From: DATBGZ01 sp036557785
GTDB lineage: Bacteria > Actinomycetota > Actinomycetes > Mycobacteriales > Micromonosporaceae
DNA length: 64,000 nt
NCBI GenBank assembly: GCA_036557785.1
Contig: DATBGZ010000015.1
Coordinates: 1 to 64,000, forward strand
Direction: 5' to 3'
Below the pieces are notes generated by a model, which saw only the letters and a list, made by a program, of their open reading frames with translations, ran no database searches and had not been told where the DNA came from. Below are positions 18,206-27,793 of this stretch, piece after piece (within the stretch, counting starts at the first letter, position 1; every line of letters begins with the position of its first letter). A program made the position numbers and the translations under genes.

Positions 18206-18209
<4 letters not shown>
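17394..18209 (+). CDS. DeoR/GlpR-family repressor of galactose genes
   Basis: 271 aa from GTG 17394 (AGGAGG 4-5 bp upstream). The N-terminal DeoR helix-turn-helix GIRVSELAAALGVSEMTVRRDVDAL and the wing RVHGGVLPAG precede a DeoR-C sugar-phosphate sensor domain (GISAGTTTAALAQEL, NSVAVSDVL, DTLFLGVHGM, VVLADHTKWGVVG). The stop overlaps the galK ATG (ATGA). A repressor responding to a galactose-pathway phosphate is the likely role. Confidence 0.9.
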
Positions 18210-19318
<1,109 letters not shown>

Positions 19319-19691
19319 GCCCGACCCTCACCGTTGTCGAGGTCCGGGATCCGGCGGCAGGCGCAGCACCGCCACGCCGCGAGGGCCCTACCGCGGCCCG
19401 CCCGTACCCGTCGGCGACATCCGACTGCGAAGGCCCGCTGACCAACTGGAGACCGCCGGACTCCTCGATCCAGACCTCGCGCGGCCGCTGCTCCGGGTTG
19501 TAGTCCGCGCCGTACTCTAGCCGGCCGCGGTGCGAGCCAGGCCATTGTGGACGGTTGGACACAGCGTGCTCCTGGTGCCGGCGGTGCCCCTCGTCCGTCC
19601 TGCAGGGTGCGCCCGACACCGGCATGACCCTGCTGGACGAGATCTTCAACATCGACGACCAGCTCGCCGCCGTCCACGATCCGGGCTGACG
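19319..19691. other. Gene-poor gap with coding remnants
   Basis: 373 bp after galK. It holds the GH42-like minus-strand remnant and, on the plus strand at about 19600-19689, a fragment reading GMTLLDEIFNIDDQLAAVH then stop that looks like the C-terminus of an unidentified protein. No intact gene fits. Confidence 0.5.
19450..19520 (-). pseudogene. GH42 beta-galactosidase N-terminal remnant
   Basis: The minus strand reads LEYGADYNPEQRPREVW, matching the near-invariant N-terminal GADYNPEQWP.E.W motif of GH42 beta-galactosidases. The sequence after it (EESGGLQLVSGP) no longer matches, and the rest of the roughly 650-residue enzyme is absent. Its position beside galT-deoR-galK suggests that a beta-galactosidase gene once belonged to this galactose locus. 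The identification rests on one motif. Confidence 0.55.
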
Positions 19692-20834
19692 TCAGCGGCG
19701 CTTGCGGGGGGGTGCGGTCGACTCGCGGACCCGCAGCGAGGGGCTGATGATCACGCGGTGGGCCGGCAGGTTCGGGTCGCGCAGGCGGTCCGCCACCAGC
19801 CGGATCGCGGCCCGTCCGATCGAGCGCCGTGGTGGCCGCACCGCGGTCAGCGGCGGGCTGAACAGCCCGGCCACCTCGTCGTCATACGCCACAATGGACA
19901 GATCACCAGGCACCGTCACGTGCCGTTCCTCGCAGTGCTGCACGAGAGCGATCGCCTGGGCATCGGCGTGCACGAGCAGCGCCGTGGTGCCGGTCGCGAG
20001 CGTACGGTCGAGCACGTCGTCGAGGACCGCGTCGAAGTCGGCCTCCCACGTGTCGGGTACGTCGATGTCTATGGTGGCGTCGATATCCAGGCCGCACTCC
20101 GTCGAGGCCTCGATCCAGCCCCGTTGCACGTGCGGCCGGGTCGGGCTGCGCCGCGGGAGCACGAGGCCGACCTTGCGGTGGCCGAGTGCGACGAGGTGGC
20201 GAACCGCGATGGCCGCGCCGAGCGCGTGGTCGCTCACCACCGACTCCATGACCTCGTGGTGCGGTCCGACCGAGGCCGTACGCTCCAGCAGCACCACCGG
20301 CAGCCCCGTGCCGACGAGCCACTCCAGGGTCCGGGCAGTGGTCGGCGCGTCCATCCGAGGTGCGACGACCAGGGCATCCACGTGCGTGCGGTCCACGAGC
20401 CGCCCGAGCTGCGGCCGGTCGTCCTCGGTCTCATAGGACGAGCCGCGCAGCACCAGCCTCATCTCGAGCTCGCGGGCCGCCTCCTCCGCCCCCCGGGCCA
20501 CGTCGGGGTAGTAGTAGTCCAGCGACGGCACGAGCATCCCGACCGAACGGCCGGCCAGGGACTGTTCGGTGCTGAGCGCCTCCTCGGCCGTGACCGGAGT
20601 GGGTTGTGCCGGGATGGCCGGCGGGTCGCTCTGCGCGATGAGGGCCACGCCACCGTGCACGCGCCGGACCAGCCCCTCGGCGGCGAGCTGAGCGATGTCG
20701 CGGCGGATGGTGACGGCGGCCGCCCCGAGGGCGGCGGAGAGGTCAGAGACGCGCAGCGCCCCGTCGCGCTGGAGCGCCTCGAGCAACTGCGCCCGCCGGG
20801 CTACCTGCAACGGTCCGCGCATCTCCGCTGTCAT
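19692..20834 (-). CDS. DeoR-type HTH / LacI-type sensor hybrid repressor
   Basis: 380 aa from ATG 20834, overlapping the lyase stop (ATGA). Residues 1-65 form a DeoR helix-turn-helix (VSDLSAALGAAAVTIRRDIA, wing RVHGGVALI). Residues about 95-375 form a periplasmic-binding-protein-like sensor of the LacI/GalR type (VGMLVPSLDYYYPDVARGAE, HLVALGHRKVGLVLPR, SIVAYDDEVAGLFSPPLTAV). Such hybrids sense free sugars rather than phosphates. Likely controls the divergent lyase and transporter operons through sites in 22941-23208. Confidence 0.88.
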   Translation of the reverse strand: MTAEMRGPLQVARRAQLLEALQRDGALRVSDLSAALGAAAVTIRRDIAQLAAEGLVRRVHGGVALIAQSDPPAIPAQPTPVTAEEALSTEQSLAGRSVGMLVPSLDYYYPDVARGAEEAARELEMRLVLRGSSYETEDDRPQLGRLVDRTHVDALVVAPRMDAPTTARTLEWLVGTGLPVVLLERTASVGPHHEVMESVVSDHALGAAIAVRHLVALGHRKVGLVLPRRSPTRPHVQRGWIEASTECGLDIDATIDIDVPDTWEADFDAVLDDVLDRTLATGTTALLVHADAQAIALVQHCEERHVTVPGDLSIVAYDDEVAGLFSPPLTAVRPPRRSIGRAAIRLVADRLRDPNLPAHRVIISPSLRVRESTAPPRKRR

Positions 20835-22918
20835 TGCTGTTCCTCCACATTCACGACCAGCGTTCCCGATGGCCCCGACGCGGTGACGTCGATGTCGAGC
20901 CGGGTCAACTGGTCCCCCCACACGTCGCTGAGCATAGGGTCATCGAGCTTGCGCGCCGTGACGCCACAGGGCGCGTCGGCCGGGTGCCAGGTGAGCACGA
21001 CCGCTCCGGCGCCATCGAGGGCGGTGATCTCGGCCCGTCCCAGGCCGACGCTCACCTCGCCCGCGGCGAGCCACCGCACCGTGGTCGGGGCCGGCGGCAC
21101 CTCGCCGGCGGGCTCCAGTTCCCAGGTGTCGGTGACCGTGACCCGGCCACTGACGCGGTCCAGACGTGCGGTGCGCCGCCAGGCACGGATGTCCTCGCGC
21201 GGATACGCCAGCGCCAGGTCGAGCGAGAGCGACGCACCGGCGTCGTCCACTGTGGCCGATACCTCGCGGGCCGCATGGCGGGCGCCCTCGCGCTGAGCGG
21301 TGCCCCGGATCTCGGGCACGTTGTGCCAGGAGCTCTGCATGCTCCAGATGCCGTACCGGTCCGGTCCGAAGGTGCGGGCCGTGTAGGTCGGGCGGCCCGC
21401 ATCGACGAGGACCGGTACGCCCCCCAGCGCCACGACCACGGCGCCCACATCGTTGTGGTTGTGGTGCTCGCCGTTGTGGCCGCCCTTGACGGCGAGCGTC
21501 AGGCCAGCCACGCTGCCGGTGGCCCGGCGGGCGAGCAGGACCTGCGTCGAGGCGAGCCAGACGTCACGGATCAGCGGTGGGCTTGCGGTCACGGCGGCGC
21601 CCCAGGCGGGATCGACCAAAGCCTGCAGCAGGCGACCGAGCCCCTGCCGCTCGTGCGCCACCGGTGTCCCCGGCTGGCGGTGGGCGGCGGCGTGCGCCCG
21701 TGCCGGGTCGTCGCCGACCCGCAGCGCCGCCCGATGCACCACGTGCCACGGCTCGTGCATCCCGAAGCCGCCCCGGGCTGATTCTGGCCCTTGGCGCACC
21801 ATGCGCGTGGCCCGGGCTGATTCTGGCCCTTGGCGCACCATGCGCGTGGCCCGGGCTGATTCTGGCCCTTGGCGCACCATGCGCGTGGCCCGGGCCTGGG
21901 CGTCCGCGAGGTTGAGGTACCAGTCGTGGCCCAGGTGCATGCGGTGCGGGAACGCCACCGTCGCGCGCAGCGCGGGGACGCCGGTCGCGTCGAGGGCTCC
22001 GGCGGTGGCGTGGGCGAGCAGATCCAGTGCCTCCAGCGCCCGACAGGCCCCGTTCCACCAGTACGAGTAGCCCTCGTCAATCGCACCGTCGTCGGGCAAC
22101 GAGGCGACGTACCGGTCGAGCCCCTCGATGACCAGGTCGACCAGGGCTGCCCGCCGATCCGGGTCGTCGACCAGGCGCAGCGCCGCCACGAGGACATTGC
22201 CGTGGATCCACGGGTTCCAGTTGTGCACGTCGCCGTCCAGACCGAGCCAGTGCCAGTCGCGGTGGGCCATGAAGGGGATGAGAACGCGGCGGTCGACCTC
22301 GTGGCGGACCCGGGCCCGCAGCCCGGGGGCGTGGCCGTCGAGCGCCTCGCCGAGCAGATGGTCGATCCAGGCGAGCTGGCCCGCGACCTCGCCCGCGCCG
22401 AGGTCCAGGCAGGGCACGTGCGGGGCACCGCACGCCGGGCAACGGTCGGCGGCGACCGTCGGCACGACGGCCCCGTGCAACCGGTGCGTGTCGTCGTGGG
22501 CCGGCCAGCACCAGCTGGTCTGCTCACAAAGCAGGACGACGCCGTCGACCACCTCGTCCATCCACTGTGGATCCAAGCTCACCGCGGCGAGCACCGCGGC
22601 TCGCGATACTCGCTCCTGCCGCGCGAAGACGGTCTGCTCGTACGTGTCGCGATGGCCGTCGCGGAAATACCGCGCGTACTCGTGGGGCAGGGGCAGCGGC
22701 CAGGGCGTGGTCAGATCGGACAGCGCCCGCGCGCGCAGGTCCTCCAGGCTCGCCGCGTCCAGGTTGCTCCACACGCGACGGTCCTGCGCCGACGGCACCG
22801 GAAGGCACCGCTGCGGCGCGACGAGCAGGGCAGCGGTCGGCCCCGCGTCACGCCACAGTGCGGCGAGCGGACCGACGAACGGCGTCGGGGCCAGATTGCT
22901 CGGGACGGTCGCCGGCAT
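20831..22918 (-). CDS. Heparinase II/III-family polysaccharide lyase
   Basis: 695 aa. N-terminal alpha/alpha-toroid (WIDHLLGEALDG, HNWNPWIHGNVLVAAL, AIDEGYSYWWNGACRALE) and C-terminal beta-sandwich starting near residue 480 with the hallmark NGEHHNHNDVGAVVVALGG and PVLVDAGRPTYTARTFG. Such enzymes cleave uronate-containing chains by beta-elimination, leaving unsaturated uronate ends. No signal peptide is visible, so it probably acts on imported oligosaccharides. A 3 x 13-residue repeat interrupts residues about 344-383. It starts the minus-strand lyase-repressor operon. Confidence 0.87.
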   Translation of the reverse strand: MPATVPSNLAPTPFVGPLAALWRDAGPTAALLVAPQRCLPVPSAQDRRVWSNLDAASLEDLRARALSDLTTPWPLPLPHEYARYFRDGHRDTYEQTVFARQERVSRAAVLAAVSLDPQWMDEVVDGVVLLCEQTSWCWPAHDDTHRLHGAVVPTVAADRCPACGAPHVPCLDLGAGEVAGQLAWIDHLLGEALDGHAPGLRARVRHEVDRRVLIPFMAHRDWHWLGLDGDVHNWNPWIHGNVLVAALRLVDDPDRRAALVDLVIEGLDRYVASLPDDGAIDEGYSYWWNGACRALEALDLLAHATAGALDATGVPALRATVAFPHRMHLGHDWYLNLADAQARATRMVRQGPESARATRMVRQGPESARATRMVRQGPESARGGFGMHEPWHVVHRAALRVGDDPARAHAAAHRQPGTPVAHERQGLGRLLQALVDPAWGAAVTASPPLIRDVWLASTQVLLARRATGSVAGLTLAVKGGHNGEHHNHNDVGAVVVALGGVPVLVDAGRPTYTARTFGPDRYGIWSMQSSWHNVPEIRGTAQREGARHAAREVSATVDDAGASLSLDLALAYPREDIRAWRRTARLDRVSGRVTVTDTWELEPAGEVPPAPTTVRWLAAGEVSVGLGRAEITALDGAGAVVLTWHPADAPCGVTARKLDDPMLSDVWGDQLTRLDIDVTASGPSGTLVVNVEEQQ
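21772..21888. repeat. Perfect 39-bp triple tandem repeat inside the lyase gene
   Basis: Three identical 39-bp units (21772-21810, 21811-21849, 21850-21888) followed by a partial CCCGGGC. On the minus strand each encodes RATRMVRQGPESA in frame, so the lyase stays open. The charged insert falls in the helical toroid and is unlike its surroundings. It looks like an in-frame intragenic REP-type insertion. Confidence 0.95.
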
Positions 22919-23332
22919 GTCTCCTCATCGCGAGGAAGGGTCGTGATCGTTCGTGATCGTATCAAGTCACTTGTGGAGCGCAATGGTCGCCTTGCTCGTC
23001 CTCGCACCGCAGCAGACGCCGCGACCGCTCGTGCTGCGGGGCCCCGGCGGTACCTTCGCCCTCGACCGCCGTCGTGGGAACTCGAAGGTGAACGGCTCGC
23101 AGCCCCGCAAGCGATCGCAAATGCCGCGCTGAACCCCGCATAACGGCCATACCGTGCCCTGAGTGTGATCGCAGTGATCAATTATGGCCGTATCACTTTG
23201 ATAACGGCGTTGACATGCTCTCTTGTGAACGCTTTACTTCGGACACCGGAGCGTTGCCTGTGCGTCACCAGCGGCAGCGGCGCCGGACGTGATCTCCCGA
23301 CCACGGCGACCCCCCGATGGAGAGAAGCACAC
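22919..23332. promoter_or_regulatory. Divergent regulatory region of the uronate locus
   Basis: 414 bp between the lyase and DUF2264 genes, AT-richer than the surroundings. It contains a tandem TCGTGATCGT pair (22941-22960), a GTGATCGCAGTGATCA element (23165-23180), related TAACGGCCATAC (23141-23152) and TTATGGCCGTATCA (23183-23196) segments in opposite orientation, and the promoter/operator described separately. No gene was found. Likely binding region of the hybrid repressor. Confidence 0.6.
23187..23238 (+). promoter_or_regulatory. Promoter with overlapping palindromic operator for the transport operon
   Basis: TTGACA (23210-23215), a 17-bp spacer and TTTACT (23233-23238) form a good primary-sigma promoter. 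Directly upstream, 23187-23208 is a near-palindrome with arms GCCGTATCA and TGATAACGGC around CTT (one-base asymmetry), placed to block RNA polymerase. Repression by the divergent DeoR/LacI hybrid is inferred. Confidence 0.6.
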
Positions 23333-25393
23333 GTGCCGTATCCCAGCGCCAGCATGCTCCATGAGCCGACCGGAACCCCGGTCGCCGGAGGCTGCTCGCG
23401 CCGGGACCTGGTTGCCCTCGCCGACCGGATGCTCGCCGCGGTACGGCCCTACGCCTCGCCGGGCCATGCACGCATCACGATGCCCGGGCCCGAGGGAGGG
23501 TACGGCCGCGCGGTCGATGGCCTGGAGGGCTTCGCCCGCACCTTCCTGCTCGCCGGCTTCCGCATCGCTGGCCAGCCCGACGAGCCCGAGTCGGCGCGGC
23601 TCGCCGAGTGGTACGCGCAGGGGATCGCGACCGGGACCGACCCGGCCGCACCGGATCGGTGGGTGCTCCTGCCCGAGAACGCCCAGGCGAAGGTCGAGGC
23701 CGCCTCGATCGCGCTGATCCTGGATCTGACCCGGCCCTGGATCTGGGACCGGCTCGACGCGGACGTACGGCAGCGGGTAGTGGAGTACCTGGCGCCGTCG
23801 GTCGGGGACGACACCTACCCGCGCGTCAACTGGGTGTGGTTCCGGTTGGTGGTGCAGACCTTCCTGCGGTCCGTGGGGGGACCCTTCTCGCTCACCGAGA
23901 TGGCCGAGGACCTCGCCACGCACGACAGCTTCGCCCGAAGCGAGGGCTGGATATCGGACGGATCGCAGCGTTCGTACGACCACTACGTCGGGTGGGCACT
24001 GCACCTCTACCCGGCCCTGTGGGCACGGATGTCCGGGGCCCAGGACCTGGCCGAGCCCCGGCGCGCGCGTGACATCGCGATGCTCGACCGGTTCCTGACC
24101 GATGCCGTGGCGCTCGTCGGCGCGGACGGCTCGCCGCTGATCCAGGGTCGCAGCCTGATCTACCGCTTCGCCGCGGCGGCCCCGTTCTGGGTCGGGGCTC
24201 TGGCCGGCCTGACGTCGCTGTCGCCGGGGCTGCTTCGCCGGGCCGCGACCGCGGTCATCGGCCACTTCGTCCAGCACGGTGCCCCGGATGAGCATGGCCT
24301 GCTCAGCCTCGGCTGGCACCGGGCATGGCCCCGGCTGGCGCAGTCGTACTCCGGGCCAAGCTCCCCGTACTGGGCGAGCAAGGGACTGCTCGGCATCGCG
24401 CTGCCCCCCGACCATCCGGTGTGGACAGTGCCGGAGCAGCCGCTGCCGGCCGAGACCGGCGATGTGCTGCGCGCCGTGCGGGCGCCGGGCTGGGTGATCA
24501 GCGGTACCCGCGCCGACGGCATCGTCCGGGTGGTCAACCATGGCACCGATCACGCGGTGCCGGGATCGGTCCTCTCCGACTCCCCGCTCTACGCGCGGCT
24601 GGGCTACTCGACGGCGACGAGCCCCGTGCTCGACGAGACAGGCTGGGTCGCGCCGGTAGACCAGAGCGTGGCACTGCTGGACCGTACCGGTGCGCCGACC
24701 CACCGCACCGGCATGAAGACGATCATGGTCGATGTCCGCCCGGACGAGGAGGCTGGCGTGCCGGTCGGCGTTGCCGGGTCGACCTGGCTGGCCCACTGGG
24801 TGGACCCGGCCCCGGGGCAGCGCGACCACGGCAGCGGACGAGAAGGCAGCGCAACGCCCGCCGGCCGCGTCACCGTGCTCTGTCTCGTTCGTGGTCCGTG
24901 GGAGGCGCGACTGGTCCGAGTGGACGAGCTCGTCGCAGGCATCCACGACAGCGAGGTGAGGCTGCGCGTGGGTGGCTGGCCGGTCGCCGGGGACGCCGGG
25001 GAGCTTCTGCGGCCGGGCTCGGCGAGCCTCGACCGGCCCGCGTCCCAGGGCACGGCCGGCCAGCGCTCGGCGCTGTCGGTCCTGCCCGTCCCTGGCGCCG
25101 CGCACCAGGACCCGAGCGCGGCGGCGGTCCCGGGCGTCACGACGCGTCCCGACGGCGGCCCGCTCGGAGGACCGGTACGCGTGCCCTGGTTGGACTTTCC
25201 GGTGCACGTCGGCCGGTGGATCGCGACCCTCGTCGAGTTGTCCGGCTCGCCGCAGTCCTCGGGGACATCGAGCGCGGCGGTGGACCTGGACGCCGGATCA
25301 GCCGTCCGGGTCACCTGGCCCGACGGCATTTCGACACAACTGCATATCGAGCAACTACACATCGAGAGTCGTACCGGTCATCCGTCCCGGTGA
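23333..25393 (+). CDS. DUF2264-domain protein (probable intracellular glycan-active enzyme)
   Basis: 686 aa from GTG 23333 (GGAGAGAAG upstream); the open frame extends further left but without a ribosome site. Residues about 15-400 carry DUF2264 features: LEGFARTFLLAGFRIAG, WYAQGIATGTDP, YPRVNWVWFRLVVQTFLRSVGG, SDGSQRSYDHYVGWALHLYP, LGWHRAWPRLAQSYSGPSSP. A C-terminal beta-rich domain follows. The family has an (alpha/alpha) toroid and lies in polysaccharide loci, but its reaction is unproven. First gene of the transport and degradation operon. No signal peptide. Confidence 0.8.
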   Translation: MPYPSASMLHEPTGTPVAGGCSRRDLVALADRMLAAVRPYASPGHARITMPGPEGGYGRAVDGLEGFARTFLLAGFRIAGQPDEPESARLAEWYAQGIATGTDPAAPDRWVLLPENAQAKVEAASIALILDLTRPWIWDRLDADVRQRVVEYLAPSVGDDTYPRVNWVWFRLVVQTFLRSVGGPFSLTEMAEDLATHDSFARSEGWISDGSQRSYDHYVGWALHLYPALWARMSGAQDLAEPRRARDIAMLDRFLTDAVALVGADGSPLIQGRSLIYRFAAAAPFWVGALAGLTSLSPGLLRRAATAVIGHFVQHGAPDEHGLLSLGWHRAWPRLAQSYSGPSSPYWASKGLLGIALPPDHPVWTVPEQPLPAETGDVLRAVRAPGWVISGTRADGIVRVVNHGTDHAVPGSVLSDSPLYARLGYSTATSPVLDETGWVAPVDQSVALLDRTGAPTHRTGMKTIMVDVRPDEEAGVPVGVAGSTWLAHWVDPAPGQRDHGSGREGSATPAGRVTVLCLVRGPWEARLVRVDELVAGIHDSEVRLRVGGWPVAGDAGELLRPGSASLDRPASQGTAGQRSALSVLPVPGAAHQDPSAAAVPGVTTRPDGGPLGGPVRVPWLDFPVHVGRWIATLVELSGSPQSSGTSSAAVDLDAGSAVRVTWPDGISTQLHIEQLHIESRTGHPSR

Positions 25394-25442
25394 TCCGGTA
25401 ACGGTCGGGCCCCGGGCGGGCCCTGAAGCGAGAAGGAGCACG

Positions 25443-26735
25443 ATGAATCGCAAGCTGATGGCCGTTGTCGGCATCGCCGCCGCGGCCACGTTAGCCGTCG
25501 CCGGCTGCAGCAAGTCCAGTGGTAGCTCCCACGTCGAGCTCACGCTGTCGAGCTGGAGTCTGGCCCAGACGCCGGAGTTCCAGAAGCTCGCCGACGGATT
25601 CCACGCGCTGCACCCGGACGTGACGATCACGCTCAAGGAGTACGACGCCAACAACTACGACACGCTGCTGCAGGCCGACCTGGCCGCCCAGTCGGCGCCC
25701 GACATCCTCACGCAGAAGAACTTCAAGAACTACTACCAGTACGCCACCGGCGGCGCCCTGCTCGACATCAGCGATGTCGTGGCGGGGCTGCCGGACACCA
25801 CCAACGGCAAGGCGGCGTTCGCGATCGATGGCAAGTCGTACGGCGTCCCGTACCGCCAGGACGCGTGGGTCCTGTACTACAACAAAGACCTCTTCGACAA
25901 GGCTGGCGTGGCCTACCCCGACGGAAGCTGGACCTGGGACGACTACGCCGCCGCGGCGAAGGCGCTGACCACCGGCCTGAAGGCCAAGAACTCCACCGCG
26001 ACCGGCGCTTACGAGCACTCCTGGCAGTCGACGATCCAGGGCTTCGCGAACGCCCAGACCCCGGGTGCCGACATCACCAGCGGCAACTACGAGTACCTCA
26101 AGCCGTGGTACCAGCGGGCGCTGGACCTGCAGTCCGCCGGTGCGCAGCCTGACCTGGGCACGGTGACCACCAACAAGCTGACCTACCAGGCCGAGTTCGG
26201 CAAGCAGCAGGCCGCGATGATGCCGATGGGCACCTGGTACGTCGCGACGATCCTGGCCCAGCAGAAGACCGGCGACGCCGACACCTTCAACTGGGGCATG
26301 GCTCCGGTGCCGCAGTACGACAACACCACGACCGGCCTGGACAAGACCCCGGTGACCTTCGGCGACCCGACCGGTCTGGCCATCAACGCGGGCATCTCCA
26401 ACGACAAGGTGGCCACGGCCAAGGAGTTCCTCACCTGGGCCGCCGGCCCCGACGCGGCGAAGATCCTCGCCGGCATCGGCATCACCCCGGCCAACACCGC
26501 CGACGTGGTCGTCCAGACCTACTTCGCGCAGGCCGGCGTGCCGGGCGACGACCTGTCGAAGTTCGCCTGGGCCAAGCACGACACCAAGCCGGAGAACCCG
26601 GTCTCCAAGTACACCGTCGGCGTGCAGAACCTGCTCAACGCGCTGCACACGGCGGTCCTCTCGGGCAGCGAGGGCATCGACGCGGCCATCACCGACGCTC
26701 AGAACCAGGCCAAGGCCACGGTTCTGAACCAGTGA
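25443..26735 (+). CDS. ABC sugar transporter, extracellular solute-binding lipoprotein
   Basis: 430 aa from ATG 25443 (GAAGGAG 5-6 bp upstream). Signal peptide MNRKLMAVVGIAAAATLAVA with lipobox LAVAGC, so lipid-anchored at Cys. The mature protein is a family 1 binding protein (LTLSSWSLAQTPEFQKLADG, YGVPYRQDAWVLYYNKDLFDKAG, WTWDDYAAAAKAL). It captures an oligosaccharide, presumably uronate-containing, for the two permeases downstream. No ATPase gene is present in the operon, so a shared MsiK-type ATPase is likely. Confidence 0.92.
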   Translation: MNRKLMAVVGIAAAATLAVAGCSKSSGSSHVELTLSSWSLAQTPEFQKLADGFHALHPDVTITLKEYDANNYDTLLQADLAAQSAPDILTQKNFKNYYQYATGGALLDISDVVAGLPDTTNGKAAFAIDGKSYGVPYRQDAWVLYYNKDLFDKAGVAYPDGSWTWDDYAAAAKALTTGLKAKNSTATGAYEHSWQSTIQGFANAQTPGADITSGNYEYLKPWYQRALDLQSAGAQPDLGTVTTNKLTYQAEFGKQQAAMMPMGTWYVATILAQQKTGDADTFNWGMAPVPQYDNTTTGLDKTPVTFGDPTGLAINAGISNDKVATAKEFLTWAAGPDAAKILAGIGITPANTADVVVQTYFAQAGVPGDDLSKFAWAKHDTKPENPVSKYTVGVQNLLNALHTAVLSGSEGIDAAITDAQNQAKATVLNQ

Positions 26736-26769
26736 CGGTTCGCTAGCGACGGGCCGCGCGGAGATGATG

Positions 26770-26807
26770 GTGTGCCCGGCGTACGGCCAACCGTGCGCCG
26801 GGCACAC
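26770..26807 (+). promoter_or_regulatory. Intercistronic 17-bp stem-loop between binding protein and permease genes
   Basis: Arms GTGTGCCCGGCG (26770-26781) and CGCCGGGCACAC (26796-26807) pair perfectly. The inner ACGG/CCGT pair and one T-G wobble extend the stem to 17 bp with a CCAA loop. It lacks a U-run, so it is more likely an mRNA-stabilising or attenuating hairpin that keeps binding-protein transcript in excess over permease transcript. Confidence 0.8.
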
Positions 26808-26836
26808 ACCCCGTCGGGATGTACGAGGAGAACGTC

Positions 26837-27793
26837 ATGGCAACGATGGTCACCGCGCCCCGGGGCGCCGGTGCCGACGCGCCATCACCCGCGTCGCATG
26901 GGCGTTCCGCCGGGCGCCGCCGGCTGGTCTGGCGCAACACGGCGGCGGGCTGGTCCTTCATCCTGCCGAACTTCATCGGCTTCGCGGCGCTGACGATGGT
27001 GCCGATCATCGTGCTGTTCTATGTCTCGTCCACGCAATGGAACATCTACCGGCACACGGCGACCTGGACCGGTTCGGCGAACTGGATCCAGATGTGGCAC
27101 GACCCGCTGTTCTGGAAGTCGCTGTGGAACACCCTCTACTACGCGGGCGTCCACATCCCGCTGACGATGGCCGCGGCGCTGGGCCTGGCCCTGCTGCTCA
27201 ACCGCAAGCTGCGCGGGGTCGCGTTCTTCCGTACCGCGGCGTTCTTCCCCTACATCACCTCGGTCGTGGCGCTGTGCTACGTGTGGAACCTGCTCTTCAG
27301 CCCGAACTACGGCCCGATCAACGAGTTCCTGCGGTGGGTCGGGGTCGACAACCCGCCCGGCTGGACCACCAAGTCGACCTGGGCGATGCCCGCGGTCATC
27401 GTCGTCGGCACCTGGCGCGAGATGGGTTACTACATGCTGCTCTATCTCGCGGGGCTGCAGACGATCCCATCCCAGCTTTACGAGGCGGCGACGGTCGATG
27501 GCGCGAGCGCCTGGCAGAAGTTCCGCAATGTCACGCTGCCGGGGCTGCGCCACACGACCTTCCTCGTGACCGTGCTGATCACGATCGGGTCGTTCAAGGT
27601 TTTCGATGTGATTCTGCTGCTCACGCAGGGCGGTCCGGGCCAGTCGACCTACGTGCTGTCGCAGTACATCTACCAGAAGGGATTCGTGGAGAGCCAGTTC
27701 GGTTACGCCTCGGCCGTGGCGGTCGTGCTCTTCGCGATCTGCTTCCTGGTCACGATCATCCAGTACCGCGTGAACCGGAGGGGCAACGCGTGA
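26837..27793 (+). CDS. ABC sugar transporter permease, MalF/UgpA type
   Basis: 318 aa from ATG 26837, chosen because GAGGAG lies just upstream. Six membrane helices (first WSFILPNFIGFAALTMVPIIVLFYV). The permease EAA loop reads YEAATVDGASAWQKFRNVTLPGL, the contact for the ATPase. Imports the ligand of the preceding binding protein. Its stop overlaps the next ATG (TGATG). Confidence 0.92.
   Translation: MATMVTAPRGAGADAPSPASHGRSAGRRRLVWRNTAAGWSFILPNFIGFAALTMVPIIVLFYVSSTQWNIYRHTATWTGSANWIQMWHDPLFWKSLWNTLYYAGVHIPLTMAAALGLALLLNRKLRGVAFFRTAAFFPYITSVVALCYVWNLLFSPNYGPINEFLRWVGVDNPPGWTTKSTWAMPAVIVVGTWREMGYYMLLYLAGLQTIPSQLYEAATVDGASAWQKFRNVTLPGLRHTTFLVTVLITIGSFKVFDVILLLTQGGPGQSTYVLSQYIYQKGFVESQFGYASAVAVVLFAICFLVTIIQYRVNRRGNA

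Noticed and set aside
19530..21296. Long plus-strand open frame opposite the repressor and lyase
   Set aside because: Arg/His-rich shadow of two well-supported minus-strand genes.
21772..21888. Possible CRISPR array
   Set aside because: Units are directly adjacent with no spacers and code in frame; no cas gene nearby.
23234..25207. Long minus-strand open frame opposite DUF2264
   Set aside because: Low-complexity Arg/Gly composition without domain; antisense shadow.
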